Of a DNA stretch of 64,000 bases, positions 51,699-61,152 are shown one piece after another. Location: the NCBI GenBank assembly GCA_934636245.1, contig CAKUAI010000004.1, positions 1 through 64,000 on the forward strand, written 5' to 3'. The translations under genes were made by a program, and so were the position numbers. This DNA comes from an uncultured Coriobacteriales bacterium. Its GTDB lineage: Bacteria > Actinomycetota > Coriobacteriia > Coriobacteriales > UMGS124. Position 1 is the stretch's first letter. Every line of letters begins with the position of its first letter. Under the pieces are notes generated by a model. It did no database searches and was not told the origin of the DNA. It saw nothing but the letters and a program-made list of their open reading frames with translations.

Positions 51699-53234
51699 AT
51701 GGCCTACTACTACCCTGAGGCGGCACATACGTTTAGCGAGTATTTGCTGGTGCCTGGTTACAGCGGCTCCGAACACACGCCTGAGAGGGTCAGCCTGCGT
51801 ACCCCTCTGACGCGCTTCCGTCGCGGCGAGGAGCCTCGCATCTCGCTCAACATCCCCATGATCTCGGCCATCATGCAGGCCGTCTCTGGCCCCAAGCTTG
51901 CCGTTGCCCTGGCTACTGAGGGTGGCATGTCGTTCATCTACGGCTCGCAGACCCCTGAGGACGAGGCTCAGATGGTTCGCGACGTCAAGACCTACAAGGC
52001 CGGCTTTGTTCGCAGCGATTCCACGCTGACGCCCGACAACACCCTGGCTGACGTCCTGGCCCTTCTTGAGAAGACCGGCCACTCCACCATGCCCGTCACC
52101 GTCGACGGCAACCCCGAGGGCAAGCTCCTCGGTATTGTGACGAGCCGCGATTACCGCGTCTCCCGCATGGATCCCGCCACGAAGGTCTCCGAGTTCATGA
52201 CCTCCGCCGAGAACCTCGTGTGCGCCCCCGACACCATCACCCTCTCCGAGGCCAACGACATCATCTGGGAGCGCAAGCTCAACTCCCTGCCTCTCGTTGA
52301 CGCCGAGGGCAACCTCAAGTACCTCGTGTTCCGCAAGGACTACGACGGTCACAAGTCCAACCCCAACGAGCTTCTCGACCAGCAGAAGTCCTACATGGTG
52401 GGCGCTGGCATCAACACCCGCGACTACGCTGAGCGCGTGCCGCTGCTCATCGAGGCCGGCGTCGACGCCCTGTGCATCGACTCCTCCGAGGGCTACTCCG
52501 AGTGGCAGAAGCGCACCCTCGAGTGGATTCGCGCCAACTACGGCTATGACATCTGCGTCGGTGCCGGCAACGTCGTCGACGCCGAGGGCTTCCGCTTCCT
52601 CGCCGAGGCCGGCGCTGACTTCGTGAAGGTCGGCATCGGCGGTGGCTCCATCTGCATTACCCGTGAGCAGAAGGGCATTGGCCGCGGCCAGGCTTCCGCT
52701 CTTATCGATGTGTGCGCCGAGCGTGACCGCTACTTCGAGGAGACTGGCATCTACGTGCCCGTGTGCTCCGACGGCGGCATCGTGCATGACTACCACATGA
52801 CCCTGGCTCTTGCCATGGGTGCCGACTTCATGATGCTTGGCCGCTACTTCGCCCGTTTCGACGAGTCTCCGAGCCGTCGCGTCATGGTCAACGGCGCCTA
52901 CATGAAGGAGTACTGGGGCGAGGGTTCGGCCCGTGCCCGCAACTGGCAGCGCTACGACCTGGGTGGCAACAAGAAGACGATGTCCTTCGTCGAGGGCGTT
53001 GACTCCTACGTGCCCTACGCTGGTTCCCTGAAGGACGGCGTCGCCGGCTCGCTTGCCAAGGTGAAGTCCACGATGTGCAACTGCGGCGCTCTCACCATCC
53101 CCGAGCTTCAGGAGAAGGCCAAGATCACGCTGATCTCCGCCACGAGCCTTGTCGAGGGCGGCGCTCACGACGTCCTGCTCAAGAACCCCAACCAGACGGT
53201 TGTTTCCGCTAGCAACGGCACATACGCCAACTAG
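51699..53234 (+). CDS. guaB: Inosine-5'-monophosphate dehydrogenase
   Basis: 511-residue enzyme oxidising IMP to XMP, the committing step of GMP synthesis. (beta/alpha)8 barrel with two CBS domains inserted (about 100-220), and the catalytic loop GGSICITREQKGIGRGQ with its cysteine nucleophile. The usual bacterial loop is GSICTTRxVxGVGxPQ, so this is the variant IMPDH subgroup. ATG 51699 has AAAGG 8 bases upstream. A hairpin terminator follows. Confidence 0.9.
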   Translation: MAYYYPEAAHTFSEYLLVPGYSGSEHTPERVSLRTPLTRFRRGEEPRISLNIPMISAIMQAVSGPKLAVALATEGGMSFIYGSQTPEDEAQMVRDVKTYKAGFVRSDSTLTPDNTLADVLALLEKTGHSTMPVTVDGNPEGKLLGIVTSRDYRVSRMDPATKVSEFMTSAENLVCAPDTITLSEANDIIWERKLNSLPLVDAEGNLKYLVFRKDYDGHKSNPNELLDQQKSYMVGAGINTRDYAERVPLLIEAGVDALCIDSSEGYSEWQKRTLEWIRANYGYDICVGAGNVVDAEGFRFLAEAGADFVKVGIGGGSICITREQKGIGRGQASALIDVCAERDRYFEETGIYVPVCSDGGIVHDYHMTLALAMGADFMMLGRYFARFDESPSRRVMVNGAYMKEYWGEGSARARNWQRYDLGGNKKTMSFVEGVDSYVPYAGSLKDGVAGSLAKVKSTMCNCGALTIPELQEKAKITLISATSLVEGGAHDVLLKNPNQTVVSASNGTYAN

Positions 53235-53260
53235 CGTCGGTTTCATCGACTGATCAATCT

Positions 53261-53297
53261 AAGGCGCGACGAGATGCATATCTCGCCGCGCCTTTCG
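53261..53297 (+). terminator. Hairpin terminator after guaB
   Basis: Stem 53261-53275 / 53280-53294 with one internal mismatch and a GCAT loop. Only a short TTT follows, so strength is uncertain; the leuS ribosome site lies just beyond. Confidence 0.6.
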
Positions 53298-53315
53298 GCA
53301 TGAAAGGCAAAGCGC

Positions 53316-55889
53316 ATGTGCACTGAGTGCGACAACACCACGGCCGCCCCTCAGGACGGCATCCCGGCGTACGACGCCGCCGCCATCGAGACCAAGTGGC
53401 AGAAAGCTTGGGCTGACGAGGACCTCTTCAAGACCGATGAGGATCCCGCCAAGCCTAAGAAGTACGTCCTTGAGATGTTCCCGTACCCCTCGGGCGACCT
53501 TCACATGGGCCATGCGCGCAACTACACCATCGGCGACGCAATGGCGCGCCAGGCTCGCATGCGCGGTTTCGACGTCCTGCACCCCATGGGCTTCGACGCC
53601 TTCGGCCTGCCGGCTGAGAACGCCGCCATCAAGCACAACACCCAGGCTGCCAAGTGGACGTACTCCAATATGGACAACGCCCTGGCTACTATGCGCCGCA
53701 TGGGCTTCTCCTACGATTACGATCGCCTCGTGCGCACCTGCGACCCCGAGTACTACCGTTGGGGCCAGTGGATGTTCGAGAAGATGTGGGAGCGCGGCCT
53801 TGCATACCGCAAGAAGAACCCGGTCAATTGGTGCCCCAAGTGCAACACGGTTCTTGCCAACGAGCAGGTGACCGACGGCAAGTGCTGGCGTTGCGGCAGC
53901 GTGCCGGAGAAGCGCGACCTCGAGCAGTGGTACCTCAAGATTACCGACTATGCCCAGGAGCTGCTCGATGACCTTGACACGCTGACGGGCTGGCCCGAGC
54001 GCGTCAAGCAGATGCAGGCCAACTGGATCGGCCGCTCTGAGGGTGCCGAGGTCGAGTTCACGCTTTGCGATGCCTCAGGTGAGCCCACCGACGAGAAGAT
54101 CACGGTCTTCACCACGCGTGCCGACACTCTTTTCGGCTGCTCCTTCTTCCTGCTCGCCCCCGAGTACAAGGGCCTTATGGACCTCGTCGCGGGCACCGAG
54201 TACGAGGCTGCCGTACGCGAGGTCGTCGAGGGCGCCGAGAAGATCACCGCGGTCGAGCGCGCCCAGGGCGAGCTTGAGAAGCACGGTGCCTTCACCGGCC
54301 GCTATGTGGTGAACCCCATCAACGGCGTCAAGGTGCCCGTGTGGGTTGCCGACTACGTCATCTCCGACTACGGCACGGGTGCCGTCATGGCCGTTCCTTG
54401 CGGTGACCAGCGCGACTTTGAGTTCGCCAAGAAGTACGACCTGCCCATCGTCCCCATCATCATGGGGGAGGACGACCCCCTTTACGCCCAGCTCAAGGAT
54501 GAGCGCGAGCGCGTCGTGACGGGCGTTGACTGGGAGACGGCCATGACGGCCGAGGGCTTCCTCGTGCAGTCCGGCAAGTACACCGGCATGGTGGGCGGCA
54601 AGCATTCCGAGGGCGAGGCTGCCATCGTGGCCGACCTCGAGGCCATGGGTGCCGGCCGTCGCAAGGTGAACTTCCGTCTGCGTGACTGGCTCATCTCCCG
54701 TCAGCGCTATTGGGGCAACCCCATCCCCATGGTGTACTGCGAGGATTGCGGCATTGTGCCCGTTCCCGCCGACCAGCTCCCGGTGCGCCTGCCCGAGAAC
54801 CTCGACCTTGCTGCCGGCGAGACGCTCGCCGAGTGCAAGTCGTTCTATGAGACGACGTGCCCCTGCTGCGGCAAGCCTGCCCGTCGCGAGACCGACACGA
54901 TGGACACCTTCACCTGCTCGAGCTGGTACTACCTGCGCTACATCGACCCGCACAACACGGAGCTGCCCTTCGACAAGGACCGCGCCGACCACTGGATGAG
55001 CGTCGACAACTACATCGGCGGCATCGAGCACGCCATTCTCCACCTGCTCTACTCGCGCTTCTGGACCAAGGTCTGCCGCGACCTGGGCCTGTGCGACATC
55101 GACGAGCCCTTCGTCAACCTGCTGTGCCAGGGCATGGTGAAGGACGAGAACGGCGAGACGATGAGCAAGTCCAAGGGCAACGTCGTGCCGCCCAGCTCGG
55201 TCATCGAGCCCTATGGCGCCGACACCATGCGCCTGTCCATCCTCTTCATCGCTCCTCCTGAGAAGGACTTCGACTGGGACCCCAAGGCCGTTGCGGGCTG
55301 CAACCGCTTCCTCAAGCGCTCCTGGCGTACCGTGTGCCAGCTTGCCCAGACGGCTGCCAAGGGCGATGTCGAGGGCACGCTTGCCGACGAGGCCTCCAAG
55401 ACGCTCTATCGCGAGCTCAACCGCACGGTCATGAAGTGCACCGAGGACTTCGACCGCACGCAGTTCAACACCGCCATCTCGGCTGTCATGGAGATGGTGA
55501 ACGCCGCTGACGACTATCTCAAGGCTGTCGGTGCCGCCGATCGCAACGAGGCCCTGTGTTTCCTGGCTGCCAGCGACATCGTGCGCTGCCTTGCCCCCAT
55601 TTGCCCTCACTGGGCTGAGGAGCTTTGGCACGAGCAGCTGCACGAGACGGGTTCGGTCTACAACGCCGCTTGGCCTGAGTACGATCCCGAGGCTGCCAAG
55701 GCCGACGTGGTCGAGGTTGCCGTCCAGGTGTGCGGCAAGGTCCGCGTGCATGTGGACGTTCCTCGCGAGATGGACGCTAACGAGCTTGGCAAGGTCGGCC
55801 TTGAGGCTGCCGCCAAGTGGGTCGAGGGCAAGACCGTGATCAAGGTCGTTGCCATTCCTGGCAAGCTCGTCAACATTGTGGCGAAGTAG
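53316..55889 (+). CDS. leuS: Leucyl-tRNA synthetase
   Basis: 857-residue class I synthetase. HIGH box FPYPSGDLHMGHARNY, GFDAFGLPAENAAI, zinc-binding CPKC ... CWRCG and CEDCG ... CPCCG segments, CP1 editing domain, KMSKS box MSKSKGNVV, and an anticodon-binding domain ending in VNIVAK. It ends 18 bases before repeat-family copy C. Confidence 0.96.
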   Translation: MCTECDNTTAAPQDGIPAYDAAAIETKWQKAWADEDLFKTDEDPAKPKKYVLEMFPYPSGDLHMGHARNYTIGDAMARQARMRGFDVLHPMGFDAFGLPAENAAIKHNTQAAKWTYSNMDNALATMRRMGFSYDYDRLVRTCDPEYYRWGQWMFEKMWERGLAYRKKNPVNWCPKCNTVLANEQVTDGKCWRCGSVPEKRDLEQWYLKITDYAQELLDDLDTLTGWPERVKQMQANWIGRSEGAEVEFTLCDASGEPTDEKITVFTTRADTLFGCSFFLLAPEYKGLMDLVAGTEYEAAVREVVEGAEKITAVERAQGELEKHGAFTGRYVVNPINGVKVPVWVADYVISDYGTGAVMAVPCGDQRDFEFAKKYDLPIVPIIMGEDDPLYAQLKDERERVVTGVDWETAMTAEGFLVQSGKYTGMVGGKHSEGEAAIVADLEAMGAGRRKVNFRLRDWLISRQRYWGNPIPMVYCEDCGIVPVPADQLPVRLPENLDLAAGETLAECKSFYETTCPCCGKPARRETDTMDTFTCSSWYYLRYIDPHNTELPFDKDRADHWMSVDNYIGGIEHAILHLLYSRFWTKVCRDLGLCDIDEPFVNLLCQGMVKDENGETMSKSKGNVVPPSSVIEPYGADTMRLSILFIAPPEKDFDWDPKAVAGCNRFLKRSWRTVCQLAQTAAKGDVEGTLADEASKTLYRELNRTVMKCTEDFDRTQFNTAISAVMEMVNAADDYLKAVGAADRNEALCFLAASDIVRCLAPICPHWAEELWHEQLHETGSVYNAAWPEYDPEAAKADVVEVAVQVCGKVRVHVDVPREMDANELGKVGLEAAAKWVEGKTVIKVVAIPGKLVNIVAK

Positions 55890-55906
55890 GCTGTTGGGCT
55901 CCCGGC

Positions 55907-56046
55907 GGGCCGGGTGTTCGCCTGGTGCTCAAACAGTCCTCGTGAAATACTTCGAGGCCCGCTCGGCTTATGCGTGCAAGCACGCAACGCCCGAGCGGGC
56001 CTCTCGCATTTCACTGCGGAACTGCGCCCAGGCGAACACCCAGCCC
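55907..56046. repeat. Hairpin repeat family, copy C
   Basis: 140-base palindrome 18 bases after leuS. Outer arm 55912-55925 / 56028-56041 is a perfect 14 bp, extended by GGGC/GCCC. Loop strands TGCTCAAACAGTCCTCG (55926-55942) and CTGCGGAACTGCGC (56014-56027) match copies A and B. The inner arm is much longer, with three successive stems (TGAAAT/ATTTCA; 13 bp of GAGGCCCGC...; TGCGTG/CACGCA). The flank GGGCTCCCGG upstream is shared with copy A. The 149 bases after it (56047-56195) contain no gene, tRNA or recognisable signal. Confidence 0.82.
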
Positions 56047-56195
56047 TGGCGCTCATTGCCTACAAGTTCGCATGGGGCACTTTTTGGGCTGCGCCCAGCC
56101 AAACTGAACCCCTCTGGCACGCGGTCCCTACAGGGTTCGCATGAGGCGCGCCTCATAGAGGTTTTGCGCACTTGTGGGTGGGTGGGGGCTGGGGC

Positions 56196-56224
56196 TTGCA
56201 TAAAGTTGTGGTTTTGGGTATATT
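56196..56224 (+). promoter_or_regulatory. Promoter of the rimP-nusA-infB operon
   Basis: TTGCAT (56196-56201), exactly 17-bp spacer, TATATT (56219-56224), in an AT-rich patch of an otherwise GC-rich region. Predicted start of transcription near 56231. Confidence 0.7.
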
Positions 56225-56256
56225 GCAAGTGTACTTAATCTGCTTACCTATGTTGA

Positions 56257-56288
56257 GGAAGCGGGCCCTTGGCCCGCTTCCTTTTTTA
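56257..56288 (+). terminator. Intrinsic terminator within the rimP-nusA leader (possible attenuator)
   Basis: Perfect 11-bp stem GGAAGCGGGCC (56257-56267) / GGCCCGCTTCC (56271-56281), 3-base loop, then TTTTTT. It starts about 26 nt after the predicted transcription start and ends 29 bases before the rimP ATG. A CCCCC/GGGGG hairpin (56291-56303) next to the ribosome site follows. Confidence 0.85.
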
Positions 56289-56316
56289 TGCCCCCGCTGG
56301 GGGAGGGAGGAGCGAC

Positions 56317-56892
56317 ATGGCTGCCGTAAAAGCCGATGAGCTGGTCCTTGAGGCCCTGGAGGCCCATGCTGCCGAGCGTGGCCTCGACATCGTAGACGTC
56401 GAGGTGGCAGGTCCTGCCTCCCACCCTACGCTGCGCGTGCGCATTGACAACCTTGAGGGTGACACCATCGACATGGACACCGTGTGCGCCCAGACCGCAT
56501 GGGTGTCCGAGGTCGTCGAGGGACTCGACCCCTTCGCGGGCGCCTATGAGCTCGAGGTTTCTTCCCCCGGTGTCGATCGTCCCCTGCGCAAGGAGGCCGA
56601 TTTCACCCGCTTCGCCGGCGAGACGGTCGTGTTCGACGCTCACAGCGCCGTTGATGGCCGCAAGTCGTGGACCGGCACCCTCAAGGGTTTCGCTGAGGGC
56701 AACGTCCTCGTTGAGGTCGACGGCCAAGAGTGCGCCCTTGCGCTTGACAACATGAAGCGCTGCCATATCAAGCCTGATTTCGACGCCATCATGACCGCTG
56801 CCAAGAAGGCTGCCAAGCAGGCCAAGGCCGCCGCAGCCCAAGCCGGCGACATCGAGATCGAAGGCGTCTCCGATGAGGACGACGCTGAGTAA
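56317..56892 (+). CDS. rimP: Ribosome maturation factor RimP
   Basis: 191 residues; assists 30S subunit maturation. RimP N-terminal domain (to about 85, with LEVSSPGVDRPLR at the junction), then the SH3-like C-terminal domain, and an Ala/Lys-rich acidic tail absent from short homologues. AGGGAGGAG precedes ATG 56317; the longer frame from 56269 would run through the terminator hairpin. First gene of the nusA-infB operon. Confidence 0.93.
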   Translation: MAAVKADELVLEALEAHAAERGLDIVDVEVAGPASHPTLRVRIDNLEGDTIDMDTVCAQTAWVSEVVEGLDPFAGAYELEVSSPGVDRPLRKEADFTRFAGETVVFDAHSAVDGRKSWTGTLKGFAEGNVLVEVDGQECALALDNMKRCHIKPDFDAIMTAAKKAAKQAKAAAAQAGDIEIEGVSDEDDAE

Positions 56893-56955
56893 CCCCACCC
56901 GCTCTCTTTAAACATTCGGTACGAACAAGCATCTTTGTTTGAAAGGAAACGCCCC

Positions 56956-58194
56956 ATGGCCTCGGAAATGATGGAAGCCCTCATCGCGCTTGCCCAGGAG
57001 AAGCACATCGATGAGCTGTACCTGCTCGACCGTCTTGAGCAGTCCCTCGCCAAGAGCTACGCCGACCTTCTGCACCTCGACTGGGGCGCAAAGGTCACCA
57101 TCGACCGCCAGACCGGCAAGGTTTGGGTCTACCGCCTCGAGCCCGTCGACGACTCCATGGACGAAGAGGGCAACTACCAGGAGTGGGAGGAGATTGACGT
57201 CACTCCCGCCGACACGAGCCGCACTGCTGCCCAGCATGCCAAGGCCGAGATCAACTCCATCGTGCGCATGGCTGCCCGTGAGGCCATCTACGAGGAGTTC
57301 TCCAAGCGCGTCGGCGAGCTCATTACCGGCACTGTGCTCCAGGTGACCAATGACTTCACCATCCTCAAGATTCGCGAGGGCGTCGAGGCCGAGCTTCCCC
57401 ACTTTGACCGCCGTCGTTTCCCCGACGAGATGAACGAGCGCCCCAACGGCGAGTACTACCAGCACAATCAGCGCGTTCGCGCCGTCATCGTCGGCGTGCG
57501 TGACCCCAAGGCCGTCCAGAACGGCACCGCTTCCCGTGGCGAGCACAACCGTCCCGCCATCATCGTTTCCCGTACCCACCCCGACCTCATCCGTCGCCTC
57601 TTCGAGCTTGAGGTTCCTGAGGTTTATGACGGAATCGTCGAGGTCAAGGCTGTTTCCCGCGAGCCTGGCACCCGCTCCAAGGTTGCCGTTGCCTCCCTCG
57701 AGCAGCACCTTGACCCCGTGGGCGCCTGCGTCGGCCCCAAGGGCACCCGTGTGCGCACCGTTGTCTCCGAGCTTCGTGGCGAGCGCATCGACGTCGTTCT
57801 GTGGGACAAGGACCCGGCGAAGTACGTTGCCAACGCCCTGTCGCCTGCAAAGGTGACCCGCGTGCTGGCCGACACCGAGAACCAGTACGCCACGGTCATC
57901 GTTCCCGACGACCAGCTCTCCCTGGCCATCGGCAAGGAGGGCCAGAACGCCCGCCTCGCTGCCCGCCTCACCGGCTGGCACATCGACATCAAGAACGAGT
58001 CGCTTGCTGCCAACCTCATGGGCAACCTGCACTCCCTCATGGACAACGACGTTGACCTGTCCGACGAGGGCCGTTGCTCCTATGTCGACGAGCAGGGCAA
58101 CCGTTGCCGCAACCAGGCTCGCCCCGGCACGCACTTCTGCTCGGTGCATCAGGCGTCCGCCGGCGTCGCCGACGATTTCGACTCGCTCATCTAG
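56956..58194 (+). CDS. nusA: Transcription termination/antitermination factor NusA with cysteine-rich C-terminal tail
   Basis: 412 residues. NusA N-terminal RNA-polymerase-binding domain (about 1-120), S1 domain (about 130-200), and KH1/KH2 (about 205-350: GACVGPKGTRVRTVVSELRG, LAIGKEGQNARLAARLTGW). Beyond KH2 is an ~60-residue tail with Cys374, Cys384, Cys395 and His398 (C-x9-C-x10-C-x2-H), which looks like a zinc knuckle and is not part of standard NusA. AAAGGA precedes ATG 56956. Confidence 0.95.
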   Translation: MASEMMEALIALAQEKHIDELYLLDRLEQSLAKSYADLLHLDWGAKVTIDRQTGKVWVYRLEPVDDSMDEEGNYQEWEEIDVTPADTSRTAAQHAKAEINSIVRMAAREAIYEEFSKRVGELITGTVLQVTNDFTILKIREGVEAELPHFDRRRFPDEMNERPNGEYYQHNQRVRAVIVGVRDPKAVQNGTASRGEHNRPAIIVSRTHPDLIRRLFELEVPEVYDGIVEVKAVSREPGTRSKVAVASLEQHLDPVGACVGPKGTRVRTVVSELRGERIDVVLWDKDPAKYVANALSPAKVTRVLADTENQYATVIVPDDQLSLAIGKEGQNARLAARLTGWHIDIKNESLAANLMGNLHSLMDNDVDLSDEGRCSYVDEQGNRCRNQARPGTHFCSVHQASAGVADDFDSLI

Positions 58195-58215
58195 TCCTGT
58201 AAAGGGGGAGATTGC

Positions 58216-58497
58216 ATGGCCGAGGCCAAGATACGCACATGTATTGCCTGTGGGCGTACCTCAAACAAGTCAGACCTGGTACGATTCGTAAGGCAAGCCG
58301 ACGGCCGTGTTGCACTCGACCCCACGGGAAAGATGGCTGGGCGAGGCGCGTACGTTTGCGCGACGCCTGAGTGCCTCGACGCCGCCCGGAAGCGCAAGGG
58401 GCTTGACAGGGCGCTTCGAGTAAAGCTTGACGCCGACACGTACGCTCGTCTGAGCGATGAATTCAAAACGCTGTGCCTTGGGCACATCGAGCAGTAG
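58216..58497 (+). CDS. ylxR: YlxR family RNA-binding protein (RnpM-like)
   Basis: 93 residues. KIRTCIACGRTSNKSDLVRFVR, LDPTGKMAGRGAYVCATPEC and CLDAARKRKGLDRAL are the YlxR signature. The B. subtilis member was recently shown to bind and modulate RNase P (RnpM). Conserved between nusA and infB, as here; starts 21 bases after nusA. Confidence 0.95.
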   Translation: MAEAKIRTCIACGRTSNKSDLVRFVRQADGRVALDPTGKMAGRGAYVCATPECLDAARKRKGLDRALRVKLDADTYARLSDEFKTLCLGHIEQ

Positions 58498-58512
58498 GGA
58501 CAGGAGACACAC

Positions 58513-61149
58513 ATGGCCAAGATTCGAGTTCATGAGCTTGCCAAGGAATACGGCATGACCGGCAAGGAGATGCTGCAGCATCTCGCCGATATGAAGATTC
58601 CCGCCAAGAGCGCCTCGGCCTCTCTGGAGGATGCTTACATTTCCATCATTCGCCGCAACCTCGCTCCCATCATGGAGCAGCGCGCCGCGCAGATCGAGGC
58701 TGAGAAGCAGGCCGCAGAGCAGGCTGAGAAGCAGGCTGCCGAGGAGGCCGCCCGCGAGGCAGAGGAGCAGCGTCTTGCCGCTGAGGCCCGCCGCGAGGAG
58801 GAGCGCCGCATCGAGGCCGCCCGCCGCGCCGAGGAGGAGAAGCGCCGCGCCGACGAGGAGGCCGCCCGCAAGGCCGAGGAGGAGAAGCGCCGTGCCGAGG
58901 AGGAGAGCAAGCGCCCCCGCGACACCGCCCCCAAGTCCGCCCCCTCGTTCTCGAGCCTTCTGGCTCAGATCGCCCAGCAGGAGCGCGTACTCGCCGATGC
59001 CAACAAGCAGAAGGAAGAGGCTGCCGCCGCCGAGAAGGCCGAGCAGCCTAAGCAGCAGCGCTCCAATGGCCGCAACGCCGGTGGCGAGAACCGCGGCAAG
59101 CAGGGCGGCAAGCCTGCCCGTGGCGAGGCCAACAAGCAGCAGGCTGGCGAGGGTTCCTCTACGAAGGCCCGCCTGAAGAAGGACGCCCAGGTCGCGGCGC
59201 AGCCCGAGGAGCGCGCTCCCCGCAGCGCTGAGGAGTACAGCCGCGACCGCGTTCTGGCCGAGGCCCGCGCCGCTGTGCAGGAGGCAAGCCGCGAGACCGG
59301 CCGCCGCAAGAAGCGCAAGGAGCGCCGTGAGCTCGCCGCTGAGGAGGCCAGGCACCAGGAGGCCGTTGCCGACGCAATCGCCAACGACCAGAACCCCGCC
59401 GACCTCGATGTCGTGAAGATTCGCGAGGGCATCACTGTCTCCGAGTTCGCCGACGCCCTCGAGGTTCCGGCCAACGACATCATCAAGCGTCTTTTCCTGC
59501 TTGGTTCCCCACTCACCCTCACGCAGTCCATGTCCAATGACCTCATCGAGCTCATCTCCGACGATATGGGCCGCCGCGTGAAGATCATGAACGAGGAGGA
59601 GGAGAACTCCTTCACCTTCTACGACGACCCGAAGGACCTCGAGCCCCGCGCTCCTGTCGTCACGGTCATGGGCCACGTCGACCACGGCAAGACCTCGCTG
59701 CTTGACGCCATCCGCCACACCGCCGTTACCTCCGGCGAGGCCGGTGGCATTACGCAGCACATCGGCGCCTCTGAGGCCGTCATCAACGGCCGCAAGATCA
59801 CCTTCGTCGACACCCCTGGTCACGAGGCCTTTACCGCCATGCGTGCCCGTGGTGCAAAGGTCACCGACATCGTCATTCTCGTGGTTGCCGCCGACGACGG
59901 CGTCATGCCGCAGACCGTCGAGGCCATCAACCACGCCAACGCCGCCGGTGCGCCCATCGTGGTTGCTGTGAACAAGGTCGATAAGCCTTCCGCCAACCCC
60001 GACCGCGTGCGCCAGGAGCTTGTCGAGCACGGCGTCATCCCCGAGGAGTGGGGCGGACAGCACATGTTCGTCAACATCTCCGCCAAGAAGGGCATCGGCA
60101 TCGACGAGCTGCTCGAGGCTGTCCTGCTGCAGGCCGACTACATGGAGCTCAAGGCCAACAAGAAGACCTTCGCTTCCGGCTACGTCCTCGAGGCCAAGCT
60201 CGACCGCGGCCGCGGCCCCGTTGCGTCCGTGCTCGTGAAGCGCGGCACCCTGCACGTGGGCGACACCGTCGTTGCCGGTCTTGCCTATGGCCGCGTGCGT
60301 GCCATGCTCGGCCAGAACGGCAAGCGCGTCTCCTCCGTGTGCCCCTCTGAGGCCGCCGAGATTCAGGGCCTGAACTCCGTGCCGGATGCCGGCGACGAGT
60401 TCCGCGTGTTCAAGGACGAGCGCGAGGCCCGCGCCCTTGCCGATCAGCGCGCACTCAAGCGCCGCCAGGCCGAGCAGGAGCGCCGCACGCACGTCACGCT
60501 CGAGAACCTCTTCGAGACCATGGACCAGGCCGACTTCAAGCAGCTCAACCTGGTTGTCAAGGCCGACGTTCAGGGCTCCATCGAAGCTCTGGCCGACGCC
60601 CTGTCCAAGATCGACCAGTCTGAGGTCAAGATCGAGATCATCCACTCCGCAGTGGGTGCCATCTCCGAGACCGACGTCACCCTGGCCGCTGCCTCCAACG
60701 CCATTATCATCGGCTTCGGCGTGCGCCCCGACGCCAAGGCTCGTGACGCCGCAGAGCGCGAGGGCGTCCAGATCAAGACGTACCGCGTCATCTACCAGGC
60801 TCTCGACGACATCAACGCCGCCCGCGTCGGTATGCTTGCCCCCGAGTTCGAGGACCGCGACACCGGTAGCGCCGAAGTCCGCGAGACCTTCAAGGTTCCC
60901 CGCGTGGGCACCATCGCCGGCTGCATGGTTCTCAACGGCGAGATCAGCCGCGACGACAACGTTCGCGTCGTGCGCGACGGTGTCGTGGTGTACGAGGGCA
61001 AGATCGGCTCCCTGCGCCGCTTCAAGGACGACGTCAAGACCGTCAAGAGCGGCTACGAGTGCGGTATCGGCGTCGAAGGTTTCCAGGATATCCATCTTGG
61101 TGACATCATCGAGGGGTATAAGACCGTCGAGATTGCGCGAAAGGAGTAA
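58513..61149 (+). CDS. infB: Translation initiation factor IF-2
   Basis: 878 residues; GTPase delivering fMet-tRNA to the 30S subunit. An N-terminal IF2 domain (1-50, VHELAKEYGMTGKEMLQHL), a long Glu/Ala/Arg/Lys-rich low-complexity region (about 58-300), then the G domain with GHVDHGKTSLLD (about 386), DTPGHEAF and NKVDK, and domains II-IV. The ribosomal L7Ae-like gene sometimes present before infB is absent. Confidence 0.97.
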   Translation: MAKIRVHELAKEYGMTGKEMLQHLADMKIPAKSASASLEDAYISIIRRNLAPIMEQRAAQIEAEKQAAEQAEKQAAEEAAREAEEQRLAAEARREEERRIEAARRAEEEKRRADEEAARKAEEEKRRAEEESKRPRDTAPKSAPSFSSLLAQIAQQERVLADANKQKEEAAAAEKAEQPKQQRSNGRNAGGENRGKQGGKPARGEANKQQAGEGSSTKARLKKDAQVAAQPEERAPRSAEEYSRDRVLAEARAAVQEASRETGRRKKRKERRELAAEEARHQEAVADAIANDQNPADLDVVKIREGITVSEFADALEVPANDIIKRLFLLGSPLTLTQSMSNDLIELISDDMGRRVKIMNEEEENSFTFYDDPKDLEPRAPVVTVMGHVDHGKTSLLDAIRHTAVTSGEAGGITQHIGASEAVINGRKITFVDTPGHEAFTAMRARGAKVTDIVILVVAADDGVMPQTVEAINHANAAGAPIVVAVNKVDKPSANPDRVRQELVEHGVIPEEWGGQHMFVNISAKKGIGIDELLEAVLLQADYMELKANKKTFASGYVLEAKLDRGRGPVASVLVKRGTLHVGDTVVAGLAYGRVRAMLGQNGKRVSSVCPSEAAEIQGLNSVPDAGDEFRVFKDEREARALADQRALKRRQAEQERRTHVTLENLFETMDQADFKQLNLVVKADVQGSIEALADALSKIDQSEVKIEIIHSAVGAISETDVTLAAASNAIIIGFGVRPDAKARDAAEREGVQIKTYRVIYQALDDINAARVGMLAPEFEDRDTGSAEVRETFKVPRVGTIAGCMVLNGEISRDDNVRVVRDGVVVYEGKIGSLRRFKDDVKTVKSGYECGIGVEGFQDIHLGDIIEGYKTVEIARKE

Positions 61150-61152
61150 GAC

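Noticed and set aside
55890..56316. tRNA gene such as the metY often found before rimP
   Set aside because: No cloverleaf or T-loop GTTCRANNC with acceptor pairing was found; the palindrome here is the repeat-family copy.
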